From Ferrovibrio xuzhouensis (lineage in GTDB: Bacteria; Pseudomonadota; Alphaproteobacteria; Ferrovibrionales; Ferrovibrionaceae), in contig NZ_JBHRYJ010000001.1 in NCBI RefSeq assembly GCF_042648965.1, forward strand, positions 1,674,001 to 1,738,000: DNA of 64,000 nt, in the 5' to 3' direction. Both the position numbers and the translations under genes were made by a program. The notes below the pieces were generated by a model. That model searched no databases and was not told the DNA's origin. It saw only the letters and a program-made list of their open reading frames with translations. This document shows positions 40,608 to 49,025 of the stretch, piece by piece. The first letter of the stretch is position 1. Each line of letters begins with the position of its first letter.

Positions 40608-42062
40608 ATGAGCATGCAGGTCACCTCCCAGGATTTCCAGGCCAATGCCCATAAGGCGATGGCAGACCCCAACCTGCGCAAGGCGATGGACATCATCGGC
40701 GGCCCGATGGCCAGCCGCCGGGTCGAGACCGCCCGCGAGCTGCCGGAATTCGAGGCCCTGCGCGACGAGGGCGTGAAGATCAAGAACCACGTGCTGCAGC
40801 ACATCGACCTCTATCTCGAAAAATTCGAGCAGCAGGTCACCGCGCGCGGCGGCAAGGTGCACTGGTGCCGCACCCCGCGCGAGGCGCGCGAGACCATCCT
40901 GGCGCTGTGCCGCTCGCGCGACGCAAAGGTCGTCACCAAGGGCAAGTCGATGGTGACCGAGGAGATCGGGCTGAACGATTTCCTCGAGGAGCATGGCATC
41001 ACCCCGGTCGAGACCGACCTCGGCGAATACATCATCCAGCTGGCCCATGAGCCGCCGAGCCACATCATCGGCCCGGCGCTGCACAAGACCCGCGAGCAGG
41101 TCGCCGAACTGTTCGAAGATCACCACCCCGACTACGCACCGCATGGTGTGAAGCTCGGCGCGCGCAGCAGCGACCCGCAGGCGCTGGTCTCCGAGGCGCG
41201 CAGCGTGCTGCGCGACCGCTATTTCCAGGCCGAGGTCGGCATCACCGGCGCCAATTTCCTGATTGCCGAGACCGGCGCCACGGTGATCGTCACCAACGAG
41301 GGCAACGGCGACCTGACCCAGTCGCTGCCGAAAATGCACATTGCCGTGTCCAGCATCGAGAAGGTGATCCCCAATCTCGAGGACCTCTCGACCATCCTGC
41401 GCATCCTTGCCCGTTCGGCGACCGGCCAGGAGATGAGCTGCTACACGACCCTGTCCTGCGGCCCGAAGCGGCCGGAAGACATCGACGGGCCGGAAGAATT
41501 CCACGTCGTGCTGCTGGATAACGGCCGCAGCGAGATGCTCGGCACCGCGCTGCAGCCGCTGATGCGCTGCATCCGCTGCGGCGCCTGCATGAACAACTGC
41601 CCGGTCTATCGCTCGGTCGGCGGCCATGCCTATGGCTGGGTCTATCCCGGTCCGATCGGCGCCGCGCTCGACCCGCATATGATCGGGCTGGAAACCGCGC
41701 GGCACCTGCCGAATGCGTCCACCTTCTGCGGCAAATGCGAGGAGGTCTGTCCGATGCGCATTCCGCTGCCCGCCATCATGCGGCACTGGCGCGAACAGGC
41801 GCACGAGCAGCAGATCACCCCGCCGCTGCAGCGCTGGGGCATCGAGGCCTGGGCCTTTGCGGCGCGGCGGCCGTGGCTGTACCGGCTGGGCACGCGGCTG
41901 GCGATTGCCGCCCTGCATATGCTCGGCGCAAAAAAAGGCGGCCGCTTCACGGCGCTGCCGCTGGCGTCGGGCTGGACCGATGGCCGCGACCTGCCGGCAC
42001 CGCAGGCGGCCGAGACCTTCATGACGCAGTACAAGCGGCAGCGGAAGGGAAGCGCCCGATGA
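40608..42062 (+). CDS. lutB: L-lactate utilisation protein LutB (Fe-S subunit)
   Basis: A 484-residue subunit with an N-terminal LUD domain and a C-terminal ferredoxin-like part. Cluster cysteines are C321, C324, C327 and C331 (CIRCGACMNNCP), and C374, C377 and C381 (CGKCEEVCP). HWCRTPREARETI and KSMVTEEIGLNDFLEEHGI are LutB motifs. It starts 14 bp after lutA with an AAGGGAG ribosome binding site, and ends overlapping lutC (ATGA). Confidence 0.95.
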   Translation: MSMQVTSQDFQANAHKAMADPNLRKAMDIIGGPMASRRVETARELPEFEALRDEGVKIKNHVLQHIDLYLEKFEQQVTARGGKVHWCRTPREARETILALCRSRDAKVVTKGKSMVTEEIGLNDFLEEHGITPVETDLGEYIIQLAHEPPSHIIGPALHKTREQVAELFEDHHPDYAPHGVKLGARSSDPQALVSEARSVLRDRYFQAEVGITGANFLIAETGATVIVTNEGNGDLTQSLPKMHIAVSSIEKVIPNLEDLSTILRILARSATGQEMSCYTTLSCGPKRPEDIDGPEEFHVVLLDNGRSEMLGTALQPLMRCIRCGACMNNCPVYRSVGGHAYGWVYPGPIGAALDPHMIGLETARHLPNASTFCGKCEEVCPMRIPLPAIMRHWREQAHEQQITPPLQRWGIEAWAFAARRPWLYRLGTRLAIAALHMLGAKKGGRFTALPLASGWTDGRDLPAPQAAETFMTQYKRQRKGSAR

Positions 42063-42754
42063 GCAGTTCCCGCGACCGCATCTTCGCCACCCTGCGCGCC
42101 GGCCTGAAAGAAACGGTGAACGATCCGGCCCGGCCGAAAACCGTCGCCGACCGCATCAGCGGCCATCCGCGCAACCTGGTGCCACAGCGCGCGCAGATTC
42201 CGCATGACGAGCAGGTCGCCCTGTTTGTCGCCAAGGTCGAGGCGCTGACGGTCACCGTCGACCGCGTCGACAGCGCAGCCGATGTTCCGGCCAAGATCGC
42301 CGACTATCTGGCGCAGCACAATCTGCCGACCACGCTCAAGGTCTCGCCCGACCCGCTGTTGGAAGCCCTGCCGTGGTCCGACCGGCCGCTGCTGCAGGTC
42401 GAGTATGGCCGCGGCCGCAGCGAGGATCTGGTCAGCGTCACGCCGGCCTTTGCCGGCATCGCGGAAACCGGGACGCTGATGCTGCATTCGTCCGCCACGA
42501 CGCCGACGACGCTGCATTTCGTGCCGGATCATCATCTCGTGGTGATGCGCGAAAGCCAGATCACCGGCGCGCTGGAAGACGCCTTCGCCCGGCTGCGCGA
42601 AAAACTGGGCAGCGTGGACAACTGGCCGCGCACGGTGAATTTCGTCACCGGCCCGTCGCGTACCGCCGATATCGAGGGGGTGCCGGTGCTGGGTGCCCAT
42701 GGCCCGCGCCGCCTGCATATCGTGCTGGTCAAAGATGGCGCCGCGCAAAGCTAA
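42059..42754 (+). CDS. lutC: L-lactate utilisation protein LutC
   Basis: A 231-residue LUD-domain subunit with PAFAGIAETGTLML, TPTTLHFVPDHHLVV and NFVTGPSRTADIE near the C-terminus, the typical LutC closing motif. The start overlaps lutB (ATGA). Its last 20 bp overlap the smr gene. With lutA and lutB it completes the lactate-oxidising complex. No lactate permease or LutR-type regulator is adjacent. Confidence 0.94.
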   Translation: MSSSRDRIFATLRAGLKETVNDPARPKTVADRISGHPRNLVPQRAQIPHDEQVALFVAKVEALTVTVDRVDSAADVPAKIADYLAQHNLPTTLKVSPDPLLEALPWSDRPLLQVEYGRGRSEDLVSVTPAFAGIAETGTLMLHSSATTPTTLHFVPDHHLVVMRESQITGALEDAFARLREKLGSVDNWPRTVNFVTGPSRTADIEGVPVLGAHGPRRLHIVLVKDGAAQS

Positions 42755-43340
42755 GGCGCCGCCTGCGCCGCTGATACCGGACCACGAGGTCTGGCAGCAG
42801 GTGGCGCAGACGGCGCGGCCGCTGAAAAAGGCCGATGTGGTACCGCAGCCGCTGGCGCCGCTGCCGAAGGTCTACCGGCCCGAAGGCGCCGGCGTGGCCG
42901 CCTATGCCCGCGCCGAGGCGCGGCAGAAGACGCCGCTGGCGGCTCATGCGCCGCTGCCGGCCCACGCGCCGCTGCAGATGGACAAGCGCCTGCGCCAGCG
43001 GTTCGAGCGCGGCGAGCTGCCGGTCGAGGCGCGCATCGACCTGCATGGCCTGACGCTCGCCAATGCCGAACGGGCGCTGTCGCGCTTCCTGCGCGACGGC
43101 ATCGCCCAGCAGAAGCGCTGCCTGCTGGTGATCACCGGCAAGGGCCAGAGCGGGTCCGGGAACACTGCCGTGGAGATGGGCTTCCATCCGGGCCGTGGCG
43201 TGCTGCGCGCCTGGCTGCCGGAGTATCTGCGCCGCGGTCCGTGGCGAGAACAAATACTGGGCGTGGCGCCGGCCCGGCCCGACATGGGCGGCACGGGGGC
43301 CTTCTACGTACTGCTGCGCCGCCAGCGCGAGCCGCGCTGA
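42735..43340 (+). CDS. Smr-domain protein
   Basis: A 201-residue protein with a disordered, Pro/Ala-rich N-terminus and a C-terminal Smr domain. RIDLHGLTLANAERALSRFL carries the DLHG motif, CLLVITGKGQSG the GxG loop; WLPEYLRRG and GGTGAFYVLLRR finish it. Smr domains act on nucleic acids as nicking or RNA-cleaving enzymes. This gene normally follows mltA in alphaproteobacteria; here it is nearly 8 kb away. The ATG at 42735 lies inside lutC. Confidence 0.9.
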   Translation: MAPRKAKAPPAPLIPDHEVWQQVAQTARPLKKADVVPQPLAPLPKVYRPEGAGVAAYARAEARQKTPLAAHAPLPAHAPLQMDKRLRQRFERGELPVEARIDLHGLTLANAERALSRFLRDGIAQQKRCLLVITGKGQSGSGNTAVEMGFHPGRGVLRAWLPEYLRRGPWREQILGVAPARPDMGGTGAFYVLLRRQREPR

Positions 43341-43562
43341 CCCGGCCCGGGCTGGCAAATCCGGCCGGGTGGGCTGTCTGTACAAGGGGACCGGGTTTCG
43401 CTTTGTGCAATCAGACCGGTAATTGCATATGGATTTTGTCACGTGTTTTGACGCAGAGTGCGGCTGCAGAAGCCGGCATTATTTGCAACCGCCACTATTC
43501 AGTATACGGTCGCTATCAGGCCCGATCCCCCATCCGCAGAACCGCGGAGTAAGAGTGTATCC

Positions 43563-44651
43563 ATGTCTCTTCATGACCATTTCTCCCCCGACTATGTCGC
43601 CGCCCGCAGCAAATTCCTCGCCACCGCCAAGGCCGCCGCTGCCCAGACCGACAGCATTCCGCATCCGCTGACCGGCATTGCCGGCGAAGACCTGTTCACC
43701 GATACCGCCTGGCTCGGCCCCCGCGATGCCAAGGCGGTGCTGGTCACCGTGTCGGGCACCCATGGCATCGAGGGGTATTACGGCTCCGGTTGCCAGACCG
43801 GCTGGCTGGCCGACGGCCATGCCGCAAAGCTGCCGGCCGGCACGGCGATGCTGATGATCCATGCCAGCAACCCCTACGGTTTTTCCTGGGGGCGCCGGGT
43901 CAATGAAGACAACATGGACATCAACCGCAACTTCATCGATTTCGCCGCCGGGCCGCCGCCGTCGAACCCGGCCTATGCCGAGGTGCATGACTGGCTGCTG
44001 CCGGCGGACTGGACCGACGCCAGCATCGCCGCGCTCAAGGCCAGCCTCGCCGCCTATTACGAAAAAGTCGGCCGCCGTGCCGCCGATGCGGCGCTGGTCA
44101 GCGGCCAGCACAGCCATCCGCAGGGCATTTTCTACGGCGGCATCGAAGCCTGCTGGTCGCATCGCACGGTGCAGGCGATCTGCGAAAAATATCTCGGCAC
44201 GGCGAAACGCATCTGCGTGCTCGACCACCACACCGGTCTTGGCCCCTTCGGCTATTCGGAAATGATCTGCCGCCATGCACCGGGCTCCGAGGCGCTGACC
44301 CTGGCGCGGCGCTGGTTCGGCGATGCGGTGACCTCGCCGGCCATGGGCCAGTCGGACTCGCCGGTGATCGAGGGCAACCTGCGCATGGGCATCGCCCGCT
44401 TCTGCCCGCAGGCGGTGACCGTGGCCTGCGCCATCGAGGTCGGCACCATCCCCTCGCCCGAGGTGCGGCTGTCGGTGATCGCCGACAACTGGCTGCACCT
44501 GCGCGGCAATGTCTTCTCGCCGCAGGGCCAGGCGATCAAGGCGCAGATCCGCGCCGCCTTCTATCCCGACAGCGACGACTGGCGCGGCCAGTGCTATCCG
44601 CGTGCGGTGGAGATCCAGCGCCAGGCGCTCGACGGCCTCGCCAGCACCTGA
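43563..44651 (+). CDS. DUF2817 (M14-like peptidase) protein
   Basis: A 362-residue protein of the DUF2817 family, related to zinc carboxypeptidases. SGTHGIEGYYGSG carries an HxxE zinc motif, NEDNMDINRNFIDF is the substrate-side Arg/Asn region, and LDHHTGLGPFGYSE holds the later His. No signal peptide is seen. The ATG at 43563 starts the conserved region. The substrate is unknown. It stands alone on its strand after smr, with a 222-bp gap. Confidence 0.88.
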   Translation: MSLHDHFSPDYVAARSKFLATAKAAAAQTDSIPHPLTGIAGEDLFTDTAWLGPRDAKAVLVTVSGTHGIEGYYGSGCQTGWLADGHAAKLPAGTAMLMIHASNPYGFSWGRRVNEDNMDINRNFIDFAAGPPPSNPAYAEVHDWLLPADWTDASIAALKASLAAYYEKVGRRAADAALVSGQHSHPQGIFYGGIEACWSHRTVQAICEKYLGTAKRICVLDHHTGLGPFGYSEMICRHAPGSEALTLARRWFGDAVTSPAMGQSDSPVIEGNLRMGIARFCPQAVTVACAIEVGTIPSPEVRLSVIADNWLHLRGNVFSPQGQAIKAQIRAAFYPDSDDWRGQCYPRAVEIQRQALDGLAST

Positions 44652-44657
44652 CGGCGC

Positions 44658-45482
44658 CTATCCCGGACGGTGGTAGCGGATCGGCGTGGCGCCGGCGGCT
44701 TCCAGCGCGGCCTCCCAGCTCTGCCGGATCGCGTCGTAGCGGCCGTCGCCGCGGATGCGGCGCAGCCCGTCATTGAAGGCGGCGCAGGCGGCTGGCTTGC
44801 GGAAGGCGACGCCGTAGTCGCTGGGCGGGAAGATCACATGCTCGGCCAGTGGTGCCGCGGTGTCGACGCCGGCCTCGCTGCTGTGCATCAGGAAGCGGAA
44901 GATGCGGCGGTCGGCGATCACCACGTCGGTGCGCCCGGTGAACAGCGCGCGGACCTGCAGCATCTGGTTGGCCACCTCGTGATAGCGCGTGTTGATGCGC
45001 TGCGCCTGCAGCAGGGCCGGGCCGAGCAGGCGGCTGGCGTTCTGGAAGGCCATCACGTCGTAATAGGCGAGGTCGGCGATCTCGTTGATCGGCAGCCGGT
45101 TGCGCTCCAGCGTGAAGGCAATGTTCTGGTAGGTCAGTACGGTGTCGCTGAGGCAGCCGGGCAGCTGCATCGCCGCGCCGGCCGGTGTGAAGGCATCGAT
45201 GTGGCCGCGCCGGAAATCCTCGGGCAGCCGGCCGTAGGGTGCGACATCCGGCGTGACCGCCAGTCCCCCGGCGGCAGCGGCGGCCATCACCAGCTCGTAT
45301 TCCAGGCCCTTCAGGCGGCCATCGGGCGGGGCGATCACATAGGGCGGCGCGACGCGGAAACCGATGGTGACGGGCGTGGCCGCCGGTGTCCCGGCGCGAC
45401 TGGCTGCCGGCACCAGCAGCGCCAGCGCCAGCATTACGATGGCCACCCTCCAGGGGCGGATCAGGCGATTGCGTTTCCCCAT
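44658..45482 (-). CDS. Periplasmic solute-binding protein (SBP_bac_3 type)
   Basis: A 274-residue exported protein. The signal peptide spans about 1-31 (VAIVMLALALLVPAASRAG). The mature part starts TPVTIGFRVAPPYVIAPPDGRLKGLEYELVMAAA, the family 3 ligand-binding opening. Residues RRIFRFLMHSSE and YGVAFRKPAACAAFNDGL follow. No permease or ATPase gene is adjacent, so it is an orphan binding or sensing protein. It is divergent from an XRE regulator (61-bp gap). Confidence 0.85.
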   Translation of the reverse strand: MGKRNRLIRPWRVAIVMLALALLVPAASRAGTPAATPVTIGFRVAPPYVIAPPDGRLKGLEYELVMAAAAAGGLAVTPDVAPYGRLPEDFRRGHIDAFTPAGAAMQLPGCLSDTVLTYQNIAFTLERNRLPINEIADLAYYDVMAFQNASRLLGPALLQAQRINTRYHEVANQMLQVRALFTGRTDVVIADRRIFRFLMHSSEAGVDTAAPLAEHVIFPPSDYGVAFRKPAACAAFNDGLRRIRGDGRYDAIRQSWEAALEAAGATPIRYHRPG

Positions 45483-45543
45483 GGCAAGAGCATAGGTTGA
45501 TCGCCATGACGCGGCAATTCGCACACATACGATTAGCGGAGCG

Positions 45544-45900
45544 GTGGTCGTGACCCCGTTCGGCGCCCGCATGCGCAGCCTGCGTCAGGCGCGCGGCATC
45601 ACGCTGAAGCAGATGGCGGCCGACCTCGGCGTCTCCTCGGCCTACCTCTCGGCGCTGGAACACGGCCATCGCGGCCGGCCGAGCTGGCTGCTGCTGCAGC
45701 GCATCTGCGGCTATCTCAACATCATCTGGGACGATGCCGATGCGCTGGCCGATCTGGCGCGGCTGTCGCATCCGCGGGTCACCATCGACACGGCGGGCCT
45801 GTCCCCGCGCGCCACCCTGCTGGCCAACGAACTCGGCCGCCGTATCGACAAGCTCGACGAGACCAGGCTCGAACAGATGCTGAAGCTGCTGCGCGGCTAG
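45544..45900 (+). CDS. XRE-family helix-turn-helix regulator
   Basis: A 118-residue protein with an N-terminal HTH (FGARMRSLRQARGITLKQMAADLGVSSAYLSALEHGHRGRPS, about 6-47) and a helical C-terminal part ending RLEQMLKLLRG. The start is GTG at 45544, or GTG at 45550. The HTH has an insertion after LEHGHRG that is common in alphaproteobacterial members. A role in controlling the divergent solute-binding gene is inferred from position only. Confidence 0.88.
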   Translation: MVVTPFGARMRSLRQARGITLKQMAADLGVSSAYLSALEHGHRGRPSWLLLQRICGYLNIIWDDADALADLARLSHPRVTIDTAGLSPRATLLANELGRRIDKLDETRLEQMLKLLRG

Positions 45901-46030
45901 GCGGCAGCATTCATCCGCGGCGGTTTTCCGCCCCGGCCATGATTTTGACGCATCCGCGCCATACCGGCGGCGCGAACCGCCGCCAGACTGCCGCTTTCAC
46001 ATTCGCATGGCGGCGGGAGGCGAGCGAGGC

Positions 46031-48247
46031 ATGCTCAACCAGACCGATACGGATCCGGCAGAACAGGACGGCGACAGCGCCGCCCGCGGCCTGCTGCGGC
46101 CCGGCCGCAACATCTGGCGGCAGGCGCCGGCGCGGCGCGCCGCCGTGCTGGTCGATGCGGCGGCCTATTTCGGCACCCTGCGCCGCGTTCTGCGCGATGC
46201 CCGCCACAGTATCGTGATCGTCGGCTGGGACATCGACAGCCGCATGCGGCTGGTTGGTGCCGATGGCGAAACCGGTGACGACCTGCCGGCGACGCTGGGG
46301 CCCTTCCTCAGCGAACTGGCCGCCCGGCGGCCGGCGCTGACGGTCAAGCTGCTGCTGTGGGATTACGCCGCGCTCTATGCACTGGAGCGCGAAAAGATGC
46401 CGGCGCTGGCGCTGCAGTGGAGCACGCCGCCGCAGGTCGAGCTCTGCCTCGACAAGATGCTGCCGGTCGGCGCCGCGCATCACCAGAAGCTCGTCGTCGT
46501 CGACGATGCCGTCGCCTTCATCGGCGGCCTCGACCTCACCATCCGCCGCTGGGACACCAGCGAGCATGCGGCCGACCAGCCTTTGCGCACCGATCCCGCC
46601 GGCCGGCCCTATACGCCCTTTCATGATGTGCAGCTGATGCTCGATGGTGCGGCCGCCGCGGCGCTTGCCGAAGTGGCGCGCGGCCGCTGGCAGCGCGTCA
46701 CCGGCGAACGCCTGCCGCCCGCACCGGACAAGGACGCCGCCGCCGGTCTGTGGCCGGCCGATGTCGCGCCGGGCTTTCGCGACGTGGCGGTCGGCATCGC
46801 CCGCACCCAGCCGGCTTTCGACAGCGAACCGGAAATTCGCGAGATCGAGGCGCTGTATCACGACATGATCGCCGGCGCCGAACGCAGCCTCTATATCGAG
46901 AACCAGTTCCTCACCTGCACCGGCGTGGCGGCAACCCTGGCCCGCCGGCTGCAGGAACGGCCGGAACTGGAAGCCGTGCTGGTCAGTCCCGACAGCTATG
47001 CCGGCTGGTTCGAGCAGCAGAGCATGCTGGCCGGCCGCATCCGCTTTATGCAGGTGCTGCGCGAGGCCGGCGTGCAGGATCGCGTGCGCCTGCTGCATCC
47101 GCGCGTCGGCCATGGCGCGGCGGCGGCCGAGGTGAAGGTGCATGCCAAGCTGATGATCGTCGACGACCGCCTGCTGCGCATCGGCTCGGCCAACCTGTGC
47201 AACCGCTCCTTCGGCCTCGATACCGAATGCGATGCCGTGCTGGCGCCGGCGGATGCCGCGGGCCGCGCTGGCATCGCGGACTTGCGCAATGCCCTGCTGG
47301 CCGAACATTGCGGTACCACGGTCGATGACGTCGCGGATCTTCTGCGGCGCCATGACGGCGCGTTGTTCGCGGTACTCGATGCACTGGCGTCCGACGGCGA
47401 CCGCCGCCTGCTGCCGGTCAGCGACGGCGGTCCCGGCGATATCGGGCAGTTCGCCGCCATCGGCCAGATGGTCGATCCGCCGCATCCGCTGGAGGCCGAA
47501 AGCTATCTCGCGGCACCGCTGCCGGCAGCGGACGGGCCGCCGCGCCAGAGCCGGCTCGGCGCCGTGCTGAAACTCGGCCTGCTGCTGCTGGTCGTCGCCG
47601 CCTGCGTGCTGGCCTGGCGCTACACGTCGCTGGCCGATGTGCTGTCGCTGGAAAAGCTGACCGGCCTGTTCACCCGGCTGGGCGCCAGCGGCTGGGCCTG
47701 GCCGGCGGTGATCGGGCTGTTCGTGCTGGGCGGCCTGGTTGCCTTTCCGGTCACCCTGATGATCGCTGCCACCGCGGCCGCCTTCGGCACCTGGCCCGGC
47801 CTGCCGCTGGCGGCGGCCGGCGCCATGAGCAGTGCGCTCGTCACTTACGGCATCGGCCGGGCGATCGGCACCGGGCCGCTGCGGCAGCTGATGGGACCGC
47901 GCATCCATCGCATCGCCGCGCGCGTACAGCATCACGGCATCTTCGCCGTCGCCGCGATCCGGCTGGTGCCGACGGCGCCGTTCACCCTGATCAACCTGGT
48001 GGCCGGCGCCACCGGCATCCACCTCGTGGACTACCTGATCGGTTCGGCGCTCGGGCTGGCGCCCGGCGTCATCGTGCTGTCGGCGCTCGGCCATGGCCTG
48101 TGGCAGCTGCTGGACTCGCCCTCGGCGATGCAGGTGGTGCTGTTCGCCGCCCTGCTGCTCGGCTGGGGCGTGCTGTCCTTCGGCCTGCAGCGGCTGGTCA
48201 GCCACCTGCGCGGCAGTGGCAGCGGTGACGGCAAGGCGGCGGCATGA
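46031..48247 (+). CDS. Phospholipase D - VTT (DedA-like) fusion protein
   Basis: A 738-residue fusion. Two HKD motifs mark a PLD-type phosphatidyltransferase: HHQKLVVVDD (H151, K153, D158) and HAKLMIVDD (H371, K373, D378). About residues 505-735 form a membrane domain of the VTT/SNARE-associated (DedA-like) type, with GLVAFPVTLMIAATAAAFG and AVAAIRLVPTAPFTLINLVAGATGI. Cardiolipin-synthase-like lipid remodelling plus lipid flipping is a reasonable inference. A GGGAGG site supports the ATG at 46031 over 46007. It is coupled to the EEP gene. Confidence 0.88.
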   Translation: MLNQTDTDPAEQDGDSAARGLLRPGRNIWRQAPARRAAVLVDAAAYFGTLRRVLRDARHSIVIVGWDIDSRMRLVGADGETGDDLPATLGPFLSELAARRPALTVKLLLWDYAALYALEREKMPALALQWSTPPQVELCLDKMLPVGAAHHQKLVVVDDAVAFIGGLDLTIRRWDTSEHAADQPLRTDPAGRPYTPFHDVQLMLDGAAAAALAEVARGRWQRVTGERLPPAPDKDAAAGLWPADVAPGFRDVAVGIARTQPAFDSEPEIREIEALYHDMIAGAERSLYIENQFLTCTGVAATLARRLQERPELEAVLVSPDSYAGWFEQQSMLAGRIRFMQVLREAGVQDRVRLLHPRVGHGAAAAEVKVHAKLMIVDDRLLRIGSANLCNRSFGLDTECDAVLAPADAAGRAGIADLRNALLAEHCGTTVDDVADLLRRHDGALFAVLDALASDGDRRLLPVSDGGPGDIGQFAAIGQMVDPPHPLEAESYLAAPLPAADGPPRQSRLGAVLKLGLLLLVVAACVLAWRYTSLADVLSLEKLTGLFTRLGASGWAWPAVIGLFVLGGLVAFPVTLMIAATAAAFGTWPGLPLAAAGAMSSALVTYGIGRAIGTGPLRQLMGPRIHRIAARVQHHGIFAVAAIRLVPTAPFTLINLVAGATGIHLVDYLIGSALGLAPGVIVLSALGHGLWQLLDSPSAMQVVLFAALLLGWGVLSFGLQRLVSHLRGSGSGDGKAAA

Positions 48248-48264
48248 GCGGCACGGTACGATGA
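48244..48264 (+). other. Six-codon micro-ORF linking the PLD-VTT and EEP genes
   Basis: The ATG at 48244 overlaps the PLD-VTT stop (ATGA). The frame encodes MSGTVR and stops with TGA at 48262-48264, which overlaps the EEP ATG at 48261 (ATGA). It is a tandem copy of the EEP start: ATGAGCGGCACGGTACG then ATGAGCGGCACCGAACG, 15 of 17 identical. Translation is inferred. Confidence 0.5.
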
Positions 48265-49025
48265 GCGGCACCGAACGGCCGGACGACACGGCGACCGTCC
48301 GCCTGCTGACCTGGAACCTGCATGCCGGGATCGGGCCGGACGGCCGCTACGACCTCGACCGCATCGTCACCCTGGTGCGCTACCACGATCCTGACATCGT
48401 CGCGCTGCAGGAAATCGATTCCCGCGGCCGCAGTGGCGATTCCCCCTTCGACGTCCTCGCCGCTTCGCTCGGCAGCCATGCCGCCGAGGCGCGCACCATC
48501 ACGGCGCCGGATGGCTATTACGGCCATGCCCTGATCAGCCGCTGGCCGCTGCACGATGTCGCCGTGCATGACCTGTCGGTGCATCGCCGCGAACCGCGCA
48601 GCGCCATTGAGGCCACGGTGGCGACACCCTGGGGGCCGCTGCATCTCGCCGCCGTGCATCTGGGCCTCGGCTGGCGCGAACGCCGCGCCCAGGCAGCCAT
48701 GCTGGCCGCCATGGCCGGCACGGCGCGGCGTACCACGGTGGTGCTGGGCGACTTCAACGACTGGTTCTTTTTCGGCAGCGTGCGGCGCGCGCTGGCCGCC
48801 GTGCTGCCGGCGCGCACCATGCACCGCACCTTCCCCGCGCGCCGGCCGCTGCTCCGTCTCGACCGGGTTTACTGCCGCCCGGCTGCCGCCCTGCGCCACA
48901 GCCACGTGGACACCACGGCGCGGCGCATCTCCGACCATCTGCCGGTGATCGCCGACATCCGCCTCGATGCCGGCGACGAGGCCGGTGCGGCGCCGCTGCC
49001 GCTCAGCCTGGCGCGCACTGCCTAG
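48261..49025 (+). CDS. Endonuclease/exonuclease/phosphatase (EEP) family protein
   Basis: A 254-residue EEP-fold hydrolase. LLTWNLHAGIGPDGRYDLDRI (about 15-35), IVALQEIDSRGR with the metal-binding Glu, LAAVHLGLGW, VVLGDFNDWF and the terminal SDHLPVIADIRL are all present, so it should be active. Pairing with a PLD-VTT gene suggests a lipid phosphodiester substrate rather than DNA, but this is inference. Cytosolic, no signal peptide. It starts at a duplicated start region. Confidence 0.88.
   Translation: MSGTERPDDTATVRLLTWNLHAGIGPDGRYDLDRIVTLVRYHDPDIVALQEIDSRGRSGDSPFDVLAASLGSHAAEARTITAPDGYYGHALISRWPLHDVAVHDLSVHRREPRSAIEATVATPWGPLHLAAVHLGLGWRERRAQAAMLAAMAGTARRTTVVLGDFNDWFFFGSVRRALAAVLPARTMHRTFPARRPLLRLDRVYCRPAAALRHSHVDTTARRISDHLPVIADIRLDAGDEAGAAPLPLSLARTA

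Noticed and set aside
34812..42735. Genomic island with integrase or attachment sites
   Set aside because: No integrase, transposase or flanking direct repeat was found, so a mobile element is not called.
43423..43671. 82-residue plus-strand open frame
   Set aside because: It runs into the DUF2817 gene in another frame and lacks a ribosome binding site and conserved features.
45911..48289. 792-residue minus-strand open frame
   Set aside because: Antisense to the PLD-VTT gene; composition is shadow-like and no family motif is present.
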